DNA of 64,000 nucleotides from CAXBOO01 sp963977425 (lineage in GTDB: Bacteria > Bacteroidota > Bacteroidia > Flavobacteriales_D > Luteibaculaceae). Within the stretch, counting starts at the first letter, position 1. The number at the start of each line of letters is the position of its first letter. Below are positions 43,489 to 52,287 of the stretch, in pieces. The notes under the pieces are model-generated. The model saw only the letters and a program-made list of their open reading frames with translations. It ran no database searches and was not told the DNA's origin. The translations under genes and the position numbers were made by a program. The stretch covers positions 404,070 to 468,069 of the forward strand of contig CAXBOO010000004.1 in assembly GCA_963977425.1 (NCBI GenBank). Direction: 5' to 3'.

Positions 43489-45894
43489 TTAATTTCTAAG
43501 AACTTTCCCTGTTTTTACAATGCTTTGTAGTCTTTCTAGGGTTTTGCGTTGTGTACAAAGCTCTAAGAATGCTTTACGCTCTAGTTTCAGTAAGTAATCT
43601 TCACTCACCTTAGATCTTTGGCTTAAATCGCCACCGCATAAAACATATCCTAATTTTTCTGAGATCAATTGATCGTGTTCAGAAATGTAGTTTCCACTCA
43701 TCATAGAGTGTGCTCCAACATATACAATACCTAATCCTTCTTTACCTAAAACAGTAATGTCGGTGCGTTTTCTTGGCATAACATAACCGTTTTCGGCTAG
43801 TTCCAAAGCAGCGCGTTTAGCTCTAGCTAATTGATGTGCTCTACTCACAACAACTTCATCTATTCCTCGGCGTAAGTAACCTAGTTCAAATGCTTCTTCT
43901 GCAGATGTTCCTACTTTGGCTTGGCCTACTGTTAAGAATCGATTTCTTAATGTATTGATGTCAATATCTCCTTCTCTAAATTCATCAGAAGTACGGAGTG
44001 CAAATTCTTTGGTACCTGCTCCGCCAGGAATAACGCCAACTCCAAATTCAACCAATCCCATATAGGTTTCTGCATGGGCTATTACTTTATCTGCATGCAT
44101 CGATATTTCGCAACCACCACCTAATGCAAGGTTGTGAGGGGCAACAATAACCGGAATATTAGAGTAACGGATACGCATTACAGTGCTTTGGAATGCTCTA
44201 ATAGCGAAATCCAATTCATCGTATTCTTGTTCTGCAGCTAACATGAAGATCATACCAACATTAGCACCCGCAGAGAAGTTTTGTCCTTCATTACTGATGA
44301 CAAGTCCTTTGTATTCAGATTCGGCTAAATCGATGGCTTTGTTTATACCTTGTATGACATCGCCACCAATGGTGTTCATTTTGGTGTGGAATTCCACGTT
44401 TAATATCCCATCGCCTAAATCCACTATTGTTGTACCACTGTTTTTCCAAACAGTATTGCTTTCGCGTAATACTTCTAGTGATAATAGTTTTTCCGTTCCA
44501 GGAATTACTTCGTAAGCTTTACTATGGTGATTGAAGAATTGTTTTTGACCATCTTTAAATCGATAAAATCCTTCGAATCCATTGTTTTTCAAATCATCTA
44601 TCCAAGAAGCGTAAGCTATACCTTCTGCTTTTAGATCGTCTATGATTTTGTCAAATCCTATGGCGTCCCAACTTTCGAAAGGTCCAAGCTCCCAACCAAA
44701 ACCAGCTTTTAGTGCTTCGTCTATTTTGTATGTTTCGTCAGAAATTTCTGGAATTCTGTTAGAGACATAAGCAAACAGTGATTGGAAGTTTTTGCGGTAA
44801 AACTCACCCGCTTTGTCTTTTCCAGAATAAAGGTGTTTTGTTCTTGCCTTTAAATCGTCAATAGATTTTGCAGTTTCAAGTGTAGCAAAAGTTGACTTTT
44901 TTTGAAGCTCGTATTCTAAAGTTTTTAGGTTTAGAGCTAAAATTTCTTTTTTGCCATCAGCTGATTTTGACTTTTTGTAAAAACCTTGACCAGTTTTACT
45001 TCCTAACCAATTGTTGGTTGACATGGTGTCGATGAAGCCAGGAATATTGAATGTTTCTTGTGCTTCGTCATTTGGACAGTTCTCTTTGACGCCATTGGCA
45101 ACGTGTACTAAAGTATCAAGTCCAACTACATCGCAAGTTCTAAAAGTTGCAGATTTTGGTCGGCCTAATGCTGGGCCTGTAAGTTTGTCTACATCAGTTA
45201 TGGTCATGTCCATCTCTTGTACTGTATGGAATAATTTCATGATAGAAAAAACTCCAATACGGTTAGCGATGAATGCTGGTGTGTCTTTACAAACTACGGT
45301 AGTTTTACCTAAGTACTTGCTACCATATTCTAGTAAGAAATCAAGTACTTCTTGGTTTGTGTCTGGGCCAGGAATGATTTCTAAAAGTTTTAAATAACGA
45401 GGTGGGTTAAAAAAGTGAGATCCACAGAAGTGTTTTCTGAAGTCTTCGCTTCTTCCTTCATTCATCATATGAATAGGAATACCTGAAGTGTTGCTAGTAA
45501 TAAGCGATCCAGGTTTGCGGTATTTCTCTACTTTTTCAAATACTATTTGTTTTATGTCAAGGCGTTCTACAACCACTTCAATTACCCAGTCACAATCCGA
45601 TATCTTCGAAAAATCATCATCAAAGTTTCCTGTGGTAATGCGTTTAAGAAACTGAGTACTGTAAATAGGAGAGGGTTTGCTTTTAGCTGCAAATGTTAGG
45701 GCATCGTTTACAATACGATTTCTAACAGCTTTTTTTTCTAAAGTAAGTCCTTTGGCTTTTTCTTTATCTGTTAGCTCTTTTGGAACAATATCCAATAAAA
45801 GAACTTCCAATCCGATGTTTGCAAAATGGCATGCTATTCGCGATCCCATTACACCAGAACCTAGTACGGCTACTTTATTGATGTGTCTCTTCAT
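43489..45894 (-). CDS. 3-hydroxyacyl-CoA dehydrogenase / enoyl-CoA hydratase fusion
   Basis: Carries out the two middle steps of beta-oxidation. The 801 residues run dehydrogenase first: NAD motif GSGVMGSRIACHFANIG (residues ~12-28), NTSGIPIHMM, and GRPKSATFRTCDVVGLDT in the 3HCDH C-terminal domain; then an enoyl-CoA hydratase domain (~490-690) with NFSAGANVG, LGGGCEISMHAD and EFGVGVIPGGAG. This order is the reverse of the Escherichia coli FadB (hydratase first). It starts 3 bp after the marR stop. Confidence 0.94.
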   Translation of the reverse strand: MKRHINKVAVLGSGVMGSRIACHFANIGLEVLLLDIVPKELTDKEKAKGLTLEKKAVRNRIVNDALTFAAKSKPSPIYSTQFLKRITTGNFDDDFSKISDCDWVIEVVVERLDIKQIVFEKVEKYRKPGSLITSNTSGIPIHMMNEGRSEDFRKHFCGSHFFNPPRYLKLLEIIPGPDTNQEVLDFLLEYGSKYLGKTTVVCKDTPAFIANRIGVFSIMKLFHTVQEMDMTITDVDKLTGPALGRPKSATFRTCDVVGLDTLVHVANGVKENCPNDEAQETFNIPGFIDTMSTNNWLGSKTGQGFYKKSKSADGKKEILALNLKTLEYELQKKSTFATLETAKSIDDLKARTKHLYSGKDKAGEFYRKNFQSLFAYVSNRIPEISDETYKIDEALKAGFGWELGPFESWDAIGFDKIIDDLKAEGIAYASWIDDLKNNGFEGFYRFKDGQKQFFNHHSKAYEVIPGTEKLLSLEVLRESNTVWKNSGTTIVDLGDGILNVEFHTKMNTIGGDVIQGINKAIDLAESEYKGLVISNEGQNFSAGANVGMIFMLAAEQEYDELDFAIRAFQSTVMRIRYSNIPVIVAPHNLALGGGCEISMHADKVIAHAETYMGLVEFGVGVIPGGAGTKEFALRTSDEFREGDIDINTLRNRFLTVGQAKVGTSAEEAFELGYLRRGIDEVVVSRAHQLARAKRAALELAENGYVMPRKRTDITVLGKEGLGIVYVGAHSMMSGNYISEHDQLISEKLGYVLCGGDLSQRSKVSEDYLLKLERKAFLELCTQRKTLERLQSIVKTGKVLRN

Positions 45895-45897
45895 GTG

Positions 45898-46329
45898 TTA
45901 GGTGTTTAATTCGTTTAATGTTGAGTTTATTTTTTGCATGGTAGAAAAAAAGGAGTCTAACTCACTTTCTGTCAATGTTTCTCTTATGCTGGTATTGAAA
46001 TCTATAACGGTGTCTTTCGCAATTTCTCTTGCGTCAATGCCATCTTGTGTTAAGAAAATTCTTACTTTTCTTTTGTCTGTTGGGTCAGATTTTCGATATA
46101 TAAGGTTGTTTTTCTCTAATTGAGCGAGAGATCGAACCAAACTTCTTGGTGTCATGCCCATGGCAGGTCCCAGTTTAGTACTAGGCGTGCCGTCTTTTAT
46201 ATCAATTGTAAGTAGAATGAAACCTATAGACATAGTGGTATTGTGTCGAGCAGCAATATTGTTATAGTATCTTGAGATATTGTGCCATGTGCTCTTTAAA
46301 TGAAAGTCTATGGTCTCTTCGCGTTTCAT
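45898..46329 (-). CDS. MarR-family regulator of the beta-oxidation operon
   Basis: A 143-residue winged-helix regulator: dimerisation helices at both ends, recognition helix in MTPRSLVRSLAQLEKNNLI and wing with KSDPTDKRKVRIFLT, the MarR pattern. It is the first gene of the unit and lies 3 bp before the fadB-like gene, so it probably controls the operon, with acyl-CoA or fatty acid as the likely effector by inference. Inverted repeats just upstream (46352-46381) are candidate operators. Confidence 0.9.
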   Translation of the reverse strand: MKREETIDFHLKSTWHNISRYYNNIAARHNTTMSIGFILLTIDIKDGTPSTKLGPAMGMTPRSLVRSLAQLEKNNLIYRKSDPTDKRKVRIFLTQDGIDAREIAKDTVIDFNTSIRETLTESELDSFFSTMQKINSTLNELNT

Positions 46330-46351
46330 AATCCTAAATTACTAAAAAAGG

Positions 46352-46381
46352 TATGCGTGCATAATAAATAATATCATTATT
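46352..46381. promoter_or_regulatory. Two inverted repeats upstream of marR, candidate operator
   Basis: TATGC-GT-GCATA (46352-46363) and AATAAT-ATC-ATTATT (46367-46381) lie side by side, 23 bp before the marR ATG (46329). Their position between promoter and start region fits autoregulation by a MarR dimer. Each half-site is short, so chance in AT-rich DNA is possible. Confidence 0.4.
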
Positions 46382-46672
46382 CTATGAAAGCAAAAACATG
46401 AATGTTTTACTTGAATTATGAATTTAGAAATTATTTGAAACCTTTAAAACGCATTTAATATCCGTAAAATCAATTAGTTAGTGTTGTTTTTATGCTGTTT
46501 TATTTTATGTCATTGATTATTATGGAGGAGGATCTTGGTATGGGGGTATTATGAAGTGTAAATTATGTTAATCAAGATTGGATTAAAATCATCATTATCT
46601 GAATTTATGTGAAAATCATGTAGATTTCGATGTAGATGGTCGACTCGTGAGAGAGAAGGTGTAAAAACTTTT
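46382..46672. other. Gene-free AT-rich stretch
   Basis: This is the upstream part of the only gap over 300 bases in the window (46330-47082). I see no convincing open frame, repeat or RNA fold here. A purine-rich patch (GGAGGAGGATCTTGG near 46525) has no frame after it that looks coding. Confidence 0.5.
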
Positions 46673-46680
46673 TACATTTG
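46673..46680 (+). promoter_or_regulatory. -7 element for the candidate small RNA
   Basis: TACATTTG fully matches TAnnTTTG, 7 bp before the first hairpin of the candidate RNA. No TTG lies 17-23 bp upstream, so the promoter is incomplete by consensus. Confidence 0.4.
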
Positions 46681-46686
46681 AATATG

Positions 46687-46826
46687 CAATAAGCGAAACG
46701 TATTATCGTTTTCGATATTGGTAGGGGAAAAAGCTTAACGACTAGGGTATTCAACTTAATTAGTCACATCTACTAAGATTTATAAGCTTTTATGGCCAGG
46801 GTTTGAGGGAGCCCTGGCTTTTTTTT
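46687..46826 (+). ncRNA. Candidate structured small RNA with its own terminator
   Basis: No coding frame is present, yet the stretch ends in a strong terminator. Three stems are visible. Hairpin 1 (46687-46720): CAATA/TATTG, a 3x3 internal loop, then a 6-bp stem (46695-46700 with 46707-46712) and a 6-base loop. Stem 2: AAAAGCTTA (46729-46737) with TAAGCTTTT (46783-46791), enclosing GACTA/TAGTC (46740-46744, 46761-46765). Stem 3 is the terminator. A -7 box lies just upstream, and the downstream gene has its own complete promoter at 47026-47055, so this is not simply its leader. tmRNA, RNase P and SRP RNA signatures are not seen. A 6S-like RNA or riboregulator is possible. Confidence 0.5.
46795..46826 (+). 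terminator. Terminator with no gene upstream
   Basis: GCCAGGG (46795-46801) and CCCTGGC (46812-46818) form a perfect 7-bp GC-rich stem with a 10-base loop, followed by T8 (46819-46826). The nearest upstream gene on this strand ends at 39978, which implies a short non-coding transcript. Confidence 0.85.
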
Positions 46827-47025
46827 ATGTCTTTATTTTGGCTGTTTCTTTATCCTGTTTGTCGACACTTTTCATATTTAACATATAGTTCATGCAATTC
46901 GTGTTGATGCTCTGTAGTTATAGTGTCTGCTCACTTTTTCGCAAACAGATGATTGTTTTTAGTGGTTTTATTTTTAATGATTGAAAATTCTTAGGGATAA
47001 TGCAGCACAATTAATCGATAAAGCC

Positions 47026-47055
47026 TTTGATATATCAAGAAAGAATTTAAATTTG
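47026..47055 (+). promoter_or_regulatory. Promoter of the 1716-residue surface protein gene
   Basis: TTTG (47026-47029), an 18-bp spacer and TAAATTTG (47048-47055) are a full match to the Bacteroidota promoter. The -7 element ends 27 bp before ATG 47083, which rules out the in-frame TTG at 46981 as start. Confidence 0.7.
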
Positions 47056-47082
47056 CGGTTGAATAGGTTAAAACCAAAACAA

Positions 47083-50000
47083 ATGAAAAAACTTTACTCA
47101 TATTTATTAGCCGGCTTGGCAGTACTGATGGTCTCAGGACTAAGTGCTCAGGTGACTGGCATTACGGTGACGAACACCGCGCCTTGTCCAGGTGAATCAG
47201 TTACTATATCTTGGGACATAGGTTCTGATGGAGGTACTCCGTTTAATGTATCTATTGTGGGTTCAGATGCTAGTGTGGTTTCTGCTGTTACTAGCGATGT
47301 TTACGCTAACACCTTAGATTTTACGGCTGTAGACGGTGTTACTTACACTACATTTATCAATGGTAATAACGGTACTGCTACAGGCGTTGCTCCTATTGTT
47401 ACTAACGAATCTCCTAGTATCCCAACAGGTTTCACTATAGATGGTGCAGCTGCTACTAAAGTTTGTTCTGGTGCCGCTTTCGATTTAGCTACAACAGGAG
47501 AAGATTTAGGAACTAGTGGTACAATCGAATGGTATGCTAATGACGAAACAACTGCTTTGAATTCTGGTAATCCTTATAATGTGGCTGCTGGTATTGTTGC
47601 TACAACAACGTATAAAGTTAGAGTTGAAGATGCGGTTTGTGGAAACAATACTGCATTTTTTCCAGTAACTGTTGATGTGTTTACTGCACCTTCTGTAGCT
47701 GCTACAAGTATAGCATTTGATGGTACGACTTATACTGGTGCAGTTTGTCCAGGTACTTATACTTTAACTGCTGTTGATGGTAATGGTGGTGATAACCCTG
47801 CTACAGATACAATATTTTATTCAGAAGGTACTTTTACTACTGTTTACGCAGGCGATGCTATAACTTTAGGTTCAAATGCAACTGCAGATGTGTATGTTGA
47901 GTTTGTTGATGGTTGTGCTGTTGCGCCAGTTGTTCAAAGTGGTCAAATAGCGGTTGCTTCTAAAACTGCTTCAACTGCTCCTGTTAGTGTTACTACTAGT
48001 GTTGGTGGTCCTGTTTGTTCTGGTGCTTCTGTTACATATACTGCTAATGGTGCAATTGAAGGTACTGGCTTTACTTACGAATATCAAGTGAATGGTGCAG
48101 GTGCTTGGATAGCTGATGCTGATGGCGTTATTGCACTTAACATAACAGAAGCTACTTCTGTTGCGTTTAGATTAAAAGATGATTGTAATACTGTAGGAAC
48201 TGCAGTGACAGCGTCGCCAAGTGTAGCTGTGTTTACCGCTAGTACTGATGTTACTGCTGTATCTCATACTGCTGGTGCTGATAATGAAATTTGTGCAGGA
48301 AGTTCAGTTACTTTTACTGCTAATGGTGCTTTAGGTACTTCAGGTGGAACTCAATTTGAAGTTCAAATAACTGAAAATGGTGCTGTTACGGCATGGGCTC
48401 CAACGGCTAATCCATTGGTTGCTTCTCATACAATGAATATTACTGCTTTAGGTACAGGTACTGTTGTTGAATTTAGAGTAAACGATGGTTGTACAGGTAC
48501 AGGTGCAGAAGTTTCATCTGCTACTGTTAATGTTGCTGCTGATAACGTTGCGCCAACTACTTTAACTGCCGCTGCTACAACATGTGGAACGGAAAATGTG
48601 TTATTTACTTCTGATGGTACATTAGGTGGAAATGGTGCAGTATTCCAATTTTCAACTGACATTGCATTTGGTACAATTTTACAATCAGGTACTACTAATA
48701 CTTATACTCATAGTGTATCTTCTGATCTTACAATGTATGTAAGAATTCTAGGAGGATGTAACGATGTTTCTGGTCTTACACCAAGTGCAGCAGTAGATTT
48801 TCAAGCTGCTAATGTTGCTCCAACTACTTTAACACCTTCTGTAACTTCAGTATGTGACCCTGCTAATGTAACCTTCACTGTTGACGGTACTTTAGGTGAT
48901 GGTGCTACTGTATTTGAATTCAGTGAAGATGGATTTGGTTCAGTATCGCAATCAAGTGCAGCAAACACATATACTACAAATGTTACTGCTGACGTAACAG
49001 TTTCTGCTAGAATTGCTGGTGGTTGTAATCCAATACCTGGTACTGTTGTTACTGCAACAGTAGACTTTAATGCACCTAGTGTAGATCCTACTGCTGCAGA
49101 AAATGATGCTCCAGCTGGAATTTCTTGTGGTGTTAATACTTACATTTTCAAACCAACTGGTTTTACTTTAGGTGATAATGCGATCATTCAATATAGAGTA
49201 AGAACAGATGATGGTAATAATACTGTATTAGTTCCATGGACTGCTACAACTAACCAAACTACTGGTGAGCAATCTATTTCTGTAACAGAAGATATTAAGG
49301 TTAGCTTTAGAATTACAGGTGATTGTGACGGAAATGGTCCTGCTAAGACAACTACGGTTGATTACCAAGAGCCAAACGTTGCTCCAACAATGGTTTCAGC
49401 TTCACAACCTACAACATGTGGTACTGAATCTGTAACATTTACAATGGATGGTTCAGTAGGTGATGGTGCTGTATATGAATTCAGTACAGATGGATTTGGA
49501 ACAACTGCTCAAACTGGTGCTTCGAATTCTTATACTTTTAACGTAAGTGCAGACGTAACTGTATCAGCAAGAATTAGTAATGGATGTAACGATGTTAGTC
49601 CAACAGTTGTAACAACTTCTGTTGATTACCTTGCTCCAAATGTTGCACCGACTATGGTTTCAGCTTCACAAGCTACAACTTGTGGTACTGAATCTGTAAC
49701 ATTTACAATGGATGGTACAGTGGGCGACGGTGCAGTATACGAGTTTAGTACTGATGGATTTGCATCAACTGCTCAAACAGGTGCTTTGAATACTTATACT
49801 TTTAACGTAAGCGCAGATGTAACCGTTTCAGCAAGAATTAATCTTGGTTGTAACGATGTTAGCCCTACAGTTGTAACAACTTCAGTTGATTATGTAGAAC
49901 CAACAGATGTAGCATCTATTATTGTTAAGTCTGAGTATGGTGAAATTGGAAGCTTGGCTCCAGTTACTGTAACTCCAATCTGTATTGGTGATGATGCTTA

Positions 50001-52233
50001 TGTGTCTGTTTCAAACTATACTATTGGTGACGGTGCAACTTTACAGTATTCTATTGATGCTGGTGGTTCATGGGCAAATGTAGTTGCTGATACTGTGAAA
50101 ATATTGGATATTCAAGTTACTACTACAGTTTATTTCCAAGTGATTGGATCTTGTAATGTTCCTGCTGCAATACCAAGTTCTACAATTAATGTTTACCCTG
50201 CCATCCCAGAGGTTACTTCATTAACTATTGACAAAGATAACTTGTGTGCTAATGATGGTGAAGTTGTTCGTTTGACTGCATTTACTACTGTACCTGTTGC
50301 TACTCCTTACGTTTACGAATGGAGTAAATACAAAGCGAGTAACAATACATACTCAGTAATTGGTGGAGCTCCAAATGCAGCTATTTACGATGTTACTCCT
50401 GATACGATAACAGCTTACTCTGTTCGAATCATTGGTTGTAACGATACTTCAGCGTATGTAACCCAATTGGTTACGGTAAAAGATACTTCAAGTGTTGCCG
50501 GTGCTATTGTAGTTACCAATGCAGGTGTTGATGATAAAGTTTGTGCTGGAAGTTTGGTTACTTACAACCTATCTGGTGGTAAGAAAGGATATGACGCTCA
50601 ATTATTCTGGTACAACGATAATGATGTACTTGTAGGTCAAGGAAATCCATTCATAATGAATGTTACTCAAGACACTACTTTGTACGCTAAGTATATCGGT
50701 GAATGTAATACAACAGTTAATTCTGTATCAAAAACTATCGAAGTTTACGAACAAAGCGATGTAAACATGGAAATAACTGCTGCTGCTGATACGGCACAAT
50801 GTGTTGGATCTATGGCTGATTTAGTTGCTTTAACTACTACAACTCCAGTTGGAGGTAACTTCTCAGGAGCTAATGTTGTTGGTAATGTATTGGATGTTCA
50901 ATTAGGAATGAATGTGTTTACTTACACATTTGATTTCGGTGGATGTAACTTTAGTGTAAACGATACTATTTATGGTATTGCTGCACCTATAGCTGCTGTT
51001 TTAGCTGATTCTACTTTATCTAACACTTGTGCAGGAGCAGTTAATGTTGGTGCATTCCAAGTGGATGATGTAAACAACGAAGGCTTAACATTCGCTGTAC
51101 CTACAGTAGGATCATACATAACTACCCCAGCTGATACAGTTGCTGAATTTACAGGACTAGCTGCTGGTAACTATACAATTGAGGTTACTAACTCTATAGG
51201 CTGTATCACTAACCTAGCTGTTGAAATCATCTCTGAAGGTGGATTAAGCGCTAAAATTGATACTGCTAATAGTTCATTCATTGTATGTAATGGTGCTGCT
51301 ACGGGTATGTTGACTGTTGTTGCTGATAGCGGTGTTGCTCCTTACGAGTATAGCTTTGTTGACGGCGCTCCTTCATATTCTTCTAAAAACGATACTACAG
51401 GATTGGATGGCTCAGAAGTATTTGATGTTATCGTAAAAGATGCTTCAGGTTGTGAGTTTACAGTTGCTTCTAATGTTTCTATCATAAGTAATGTAAACAA
51501 TGCATCACTTACATTGAAAAACATTGTTGAACCTACATGTTATGATGCATTAGATGGTCGTTTTGACGCTGTTGCAACTGGTGGATTTGGTCCTTACATG
51601 TATAGCTTAGATGGTGTTAACTTCAAATCAGAAAGTCGTTTCGACAACTTATCTGTTGATGTTTACACAGTAACAGTACGCAACACGGTTGTATTCGCTG
51701 GAAATAACGTTCCTGGATGCCCACGTAACTTTATCTCTCCACTATTAGGTCCTGACTCTTTATCAGTTGTTCAATCAATTGTATCTGGAGATCCTATCAA
51801 TGGATATGAAGTATTGTTTACAATAGCAGGTGGTAACGGTGGATATGAAATCTCTATCAATGGTGGTGATTTCGGAACTACTTTCCAACTAAGCCAATCT
51901 TCAGGTGCTTACAACTATGTTGTACGTGATGTAAATGGATGTACAAAATCAGGTTCTTATGTTCTTGATGGTGTAGATGGTGTTAACGATATCAATGATG
52001 TTGTTACTAGTGTTTATCCAAACCCATTCACAAACACTTTAACATTAGTAGGAACAGATATGGTAAATGCAGAAGTAGTATTCACTGATATCAATGGAAA
52101 AGTATTAGTAGTTGAAATGGAGTCTAGCAATGATAAAGTTGTTATTTCTACATCAGACGTAGCTAGTGGTATTTACCTAGTGAAAGTTGTTACAAACAAC
52201 GGATCTACTGTAAAACGCGTAATTAAAAACTAA
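47083..52233 (+). CDS. Giant T9SS surface protein with Ig-like and SprB-type repeats
   Basis: A 1716-residue protein from ATG 47083: signal peptide (KKLYSYLLAGLAVLMVSGLSAQ at residues 2-23), then many beta-sandwich modules of about 85-90 residues, each with a Cys pair, in a Thr/Val/Ala-rich background. Units at residues 764-851 and 852-939 are nearly identical. Near residues 1390-1540 two SprB-like modules appear (VEPTCYDALDGRFDAVATGG, APYEYSF). A T9SS type-A sorting domain ends the protein (SVYPNPFTNTLTLVG, GIYLVKVV). It should be exported through T9SS and may act in adhesion or gliding, as SprB does. A terminator follows the stop by 20 bp. The frame is open further upstream to a TTG at 46981, but that would include the promoter. 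Confidence 0.9.
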   Translation: MKKLYSYLLAGLAVLMVSGLSAQVTGITVTNTAPCPGESVTISWDIGSDGGTPFNVSIVGSDASVVSAVTSDVYANTLDFTAVDGVTYTTFINGNNGTATGVAPIVTNESPSIPTGFTIDGAAATKVCSGAAFDLATTGEDLGTSGTIEWYANDETTALNSGNPYNVAAGIVATTTYKVRVEDAVCGNNTAFFPVTVDVFTAPSVAATSIAFDGTTYTGAVCPGTYTLTAVDGNGGDNPATDTIFYSEGTFTTVYAGDAITLGSNATADVYVEFVDGCAVAPVVQSGQIAVASKTASTAPVSVTTSVGGPVCSGASVTYTANGAIEGTGFTYEYQVNGAGAWIADADGVIALNITEATSVAFRLKDDCNTVGTAVTASPSVAVFTASTDVTAVSHTAGADNEICAGSSVTFTANGALGTSGGTQFEVQITENGAVTAWAPTANPLVASHTMNITALGTGTVVEFRVNDGCTGTGAEVSSATVNVAADNVAPTTLTAAATTCGTENVLFTSDGTLGGNGAVFQFSTDIAFGTILQSGTTNTYTHSVSSDLTMYVRILGGCNDVSGLTPSAAVDFQAANVAPTTLTPSVTSVCDPANVTFTVDGTLGDGATVFEFSEDGFGSVSQSSAANTYTTNVTADVTVSARIAGGCNPIPGTVVTATVDFNAPSVDPTAAENDAPAGISCGVNTYIFKPTGFTLGDNAIIQYRVRTDDGNNTVLVPWTATTNQTTGEQSISVTEDIKVSFRITGDCDGNGPAKTTTVDYQEPNVAPTMVSASQPTTCGTESVTFTMDGSVGDGAVYEFSTDGFGTTAQTGASNSYTFNVSADVTVSARISNGCNDVSPTVVTTSVDYLAPNVAPTMVSASQATTCGTESVTFTMDGTVGDGAVYEFSTDGFASTAQTGALNTYTFNVSADVTVSARINLGCNDVSPTVVTTSVDYVEPTDVASIIVKSEYGEIGSLAPVTVTPICIGDDAYVSVSNYTIGDGATLQYSIDAGGSWANVVADTVKILDIQVTTTVYFQVIGSCNVPAAIPSSTINVYPAIPEVTSLTIDKDNLCANDGEVVRLTAFTTVPVATPYVYEWSKYKASNNTYSVIGGAPNAAIYDVTPDTITAYSVRIIGCNDTSAYVTQLVTVKDTSSVAGAIVVTNAGVDDKVCAGSLVTYNLSGGKKGYDAQLFWYNDNDVLVGQGNPFIMNVTQDTTLYAKYIGECNTTVNSVSKTIEVYEQSDVNMEITAAADTAQCVGSMADLVALTTTTPVGGNFSGANVVGNVLDVQLGMNVFTYTFDFGGCNFSVNDTIYGIAAPIAAVLADSTLSNTCAGAVNVGAFQVDDVNNEGLTFAVPTVGSYITTPADTVAEFTGLAAGNYTIEVTNSIGCITNLAVEIISEGGLSAKIDTANSSFIVCNGAATGMLTVVADSGVAPYEYSFVDGAPSYSSKNDTTGLDGSEVFDVIVKDASGCEFTVASNVSIISNVNNASLTLKNIVEPTCYDALDGRFDAVATGGFGPYMYSLDGVNFKSESRFDNLSVDVYTVTVRNTVVFAGNNVPGCPRNFISPLLGPDSLSVVQSIVSGDPINGYEVLFTIAGGNGGYEISINGGDFGTTFQLSQSSGAYNYVVRDVNGCTKSGSYVLDGVDGVNDINDVVTSVYPNPFTNTLTLVGTDMVNAEVVFTDINGKVLVVEMESSNDKVVISTSDVASGIYLVKVVTNNGSTVKRVIKN
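49372..49899 (+). repeat. Near-identical tandem 264-bp repeats inside the surface protein gene
   Basis: Two head-to-tail units, 49372-49635 and 49636-49899, each 88 codons, begin PNVAPTMVSASQ and include TTCGTESVTFTMDG and VSADVTVSARI. They differ by few residues and mainly at synonymous sites. Older, more diverged copies precede them (from about 48540). Confidence 0.85.
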
Positions 52234-52253
52234 GAGTTACTCTTACAATATTG

Positions 52254-52284
52254 AAAACCCCTGCTCAATGCAGGGGTTTTTTTG
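52254..52284 (+). terminator. Terminator of the giant surface protein gene
   Basis: AAAACCCCTGC (52254-52264) pairs with GCAGGGGTTTT (52270-52280) around a TCAAT loop and runs into T7 (52277-52283). The next start codon (ATG 52288) is only four bases further on. Confidence 0.93.
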
Positions 52285-52287
52285 TTT

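Noticed and set aside
46687..46826. tmRNA, RNase P RNA or SRP RNA
   Set aside because: Their conserved cores (tRNA-like end with CCA, GAGGAAAGTCC, GGAAGG tetraloop region) are not found.
46981..47082. N-terminal extension of the giant surface protein from TTG 46981
   Set aside because: It would put 34 charged residues before the signal peptide and contain the complete promoter at 47026-47055.
47083..52233. Periodic repeats that could suggest a CRISPR array or satellite
   Set aside because: The repeats are in frame, 264 bp long and encode beta-sandwich modules of one protein; there is no short repeat-spacer pattern.
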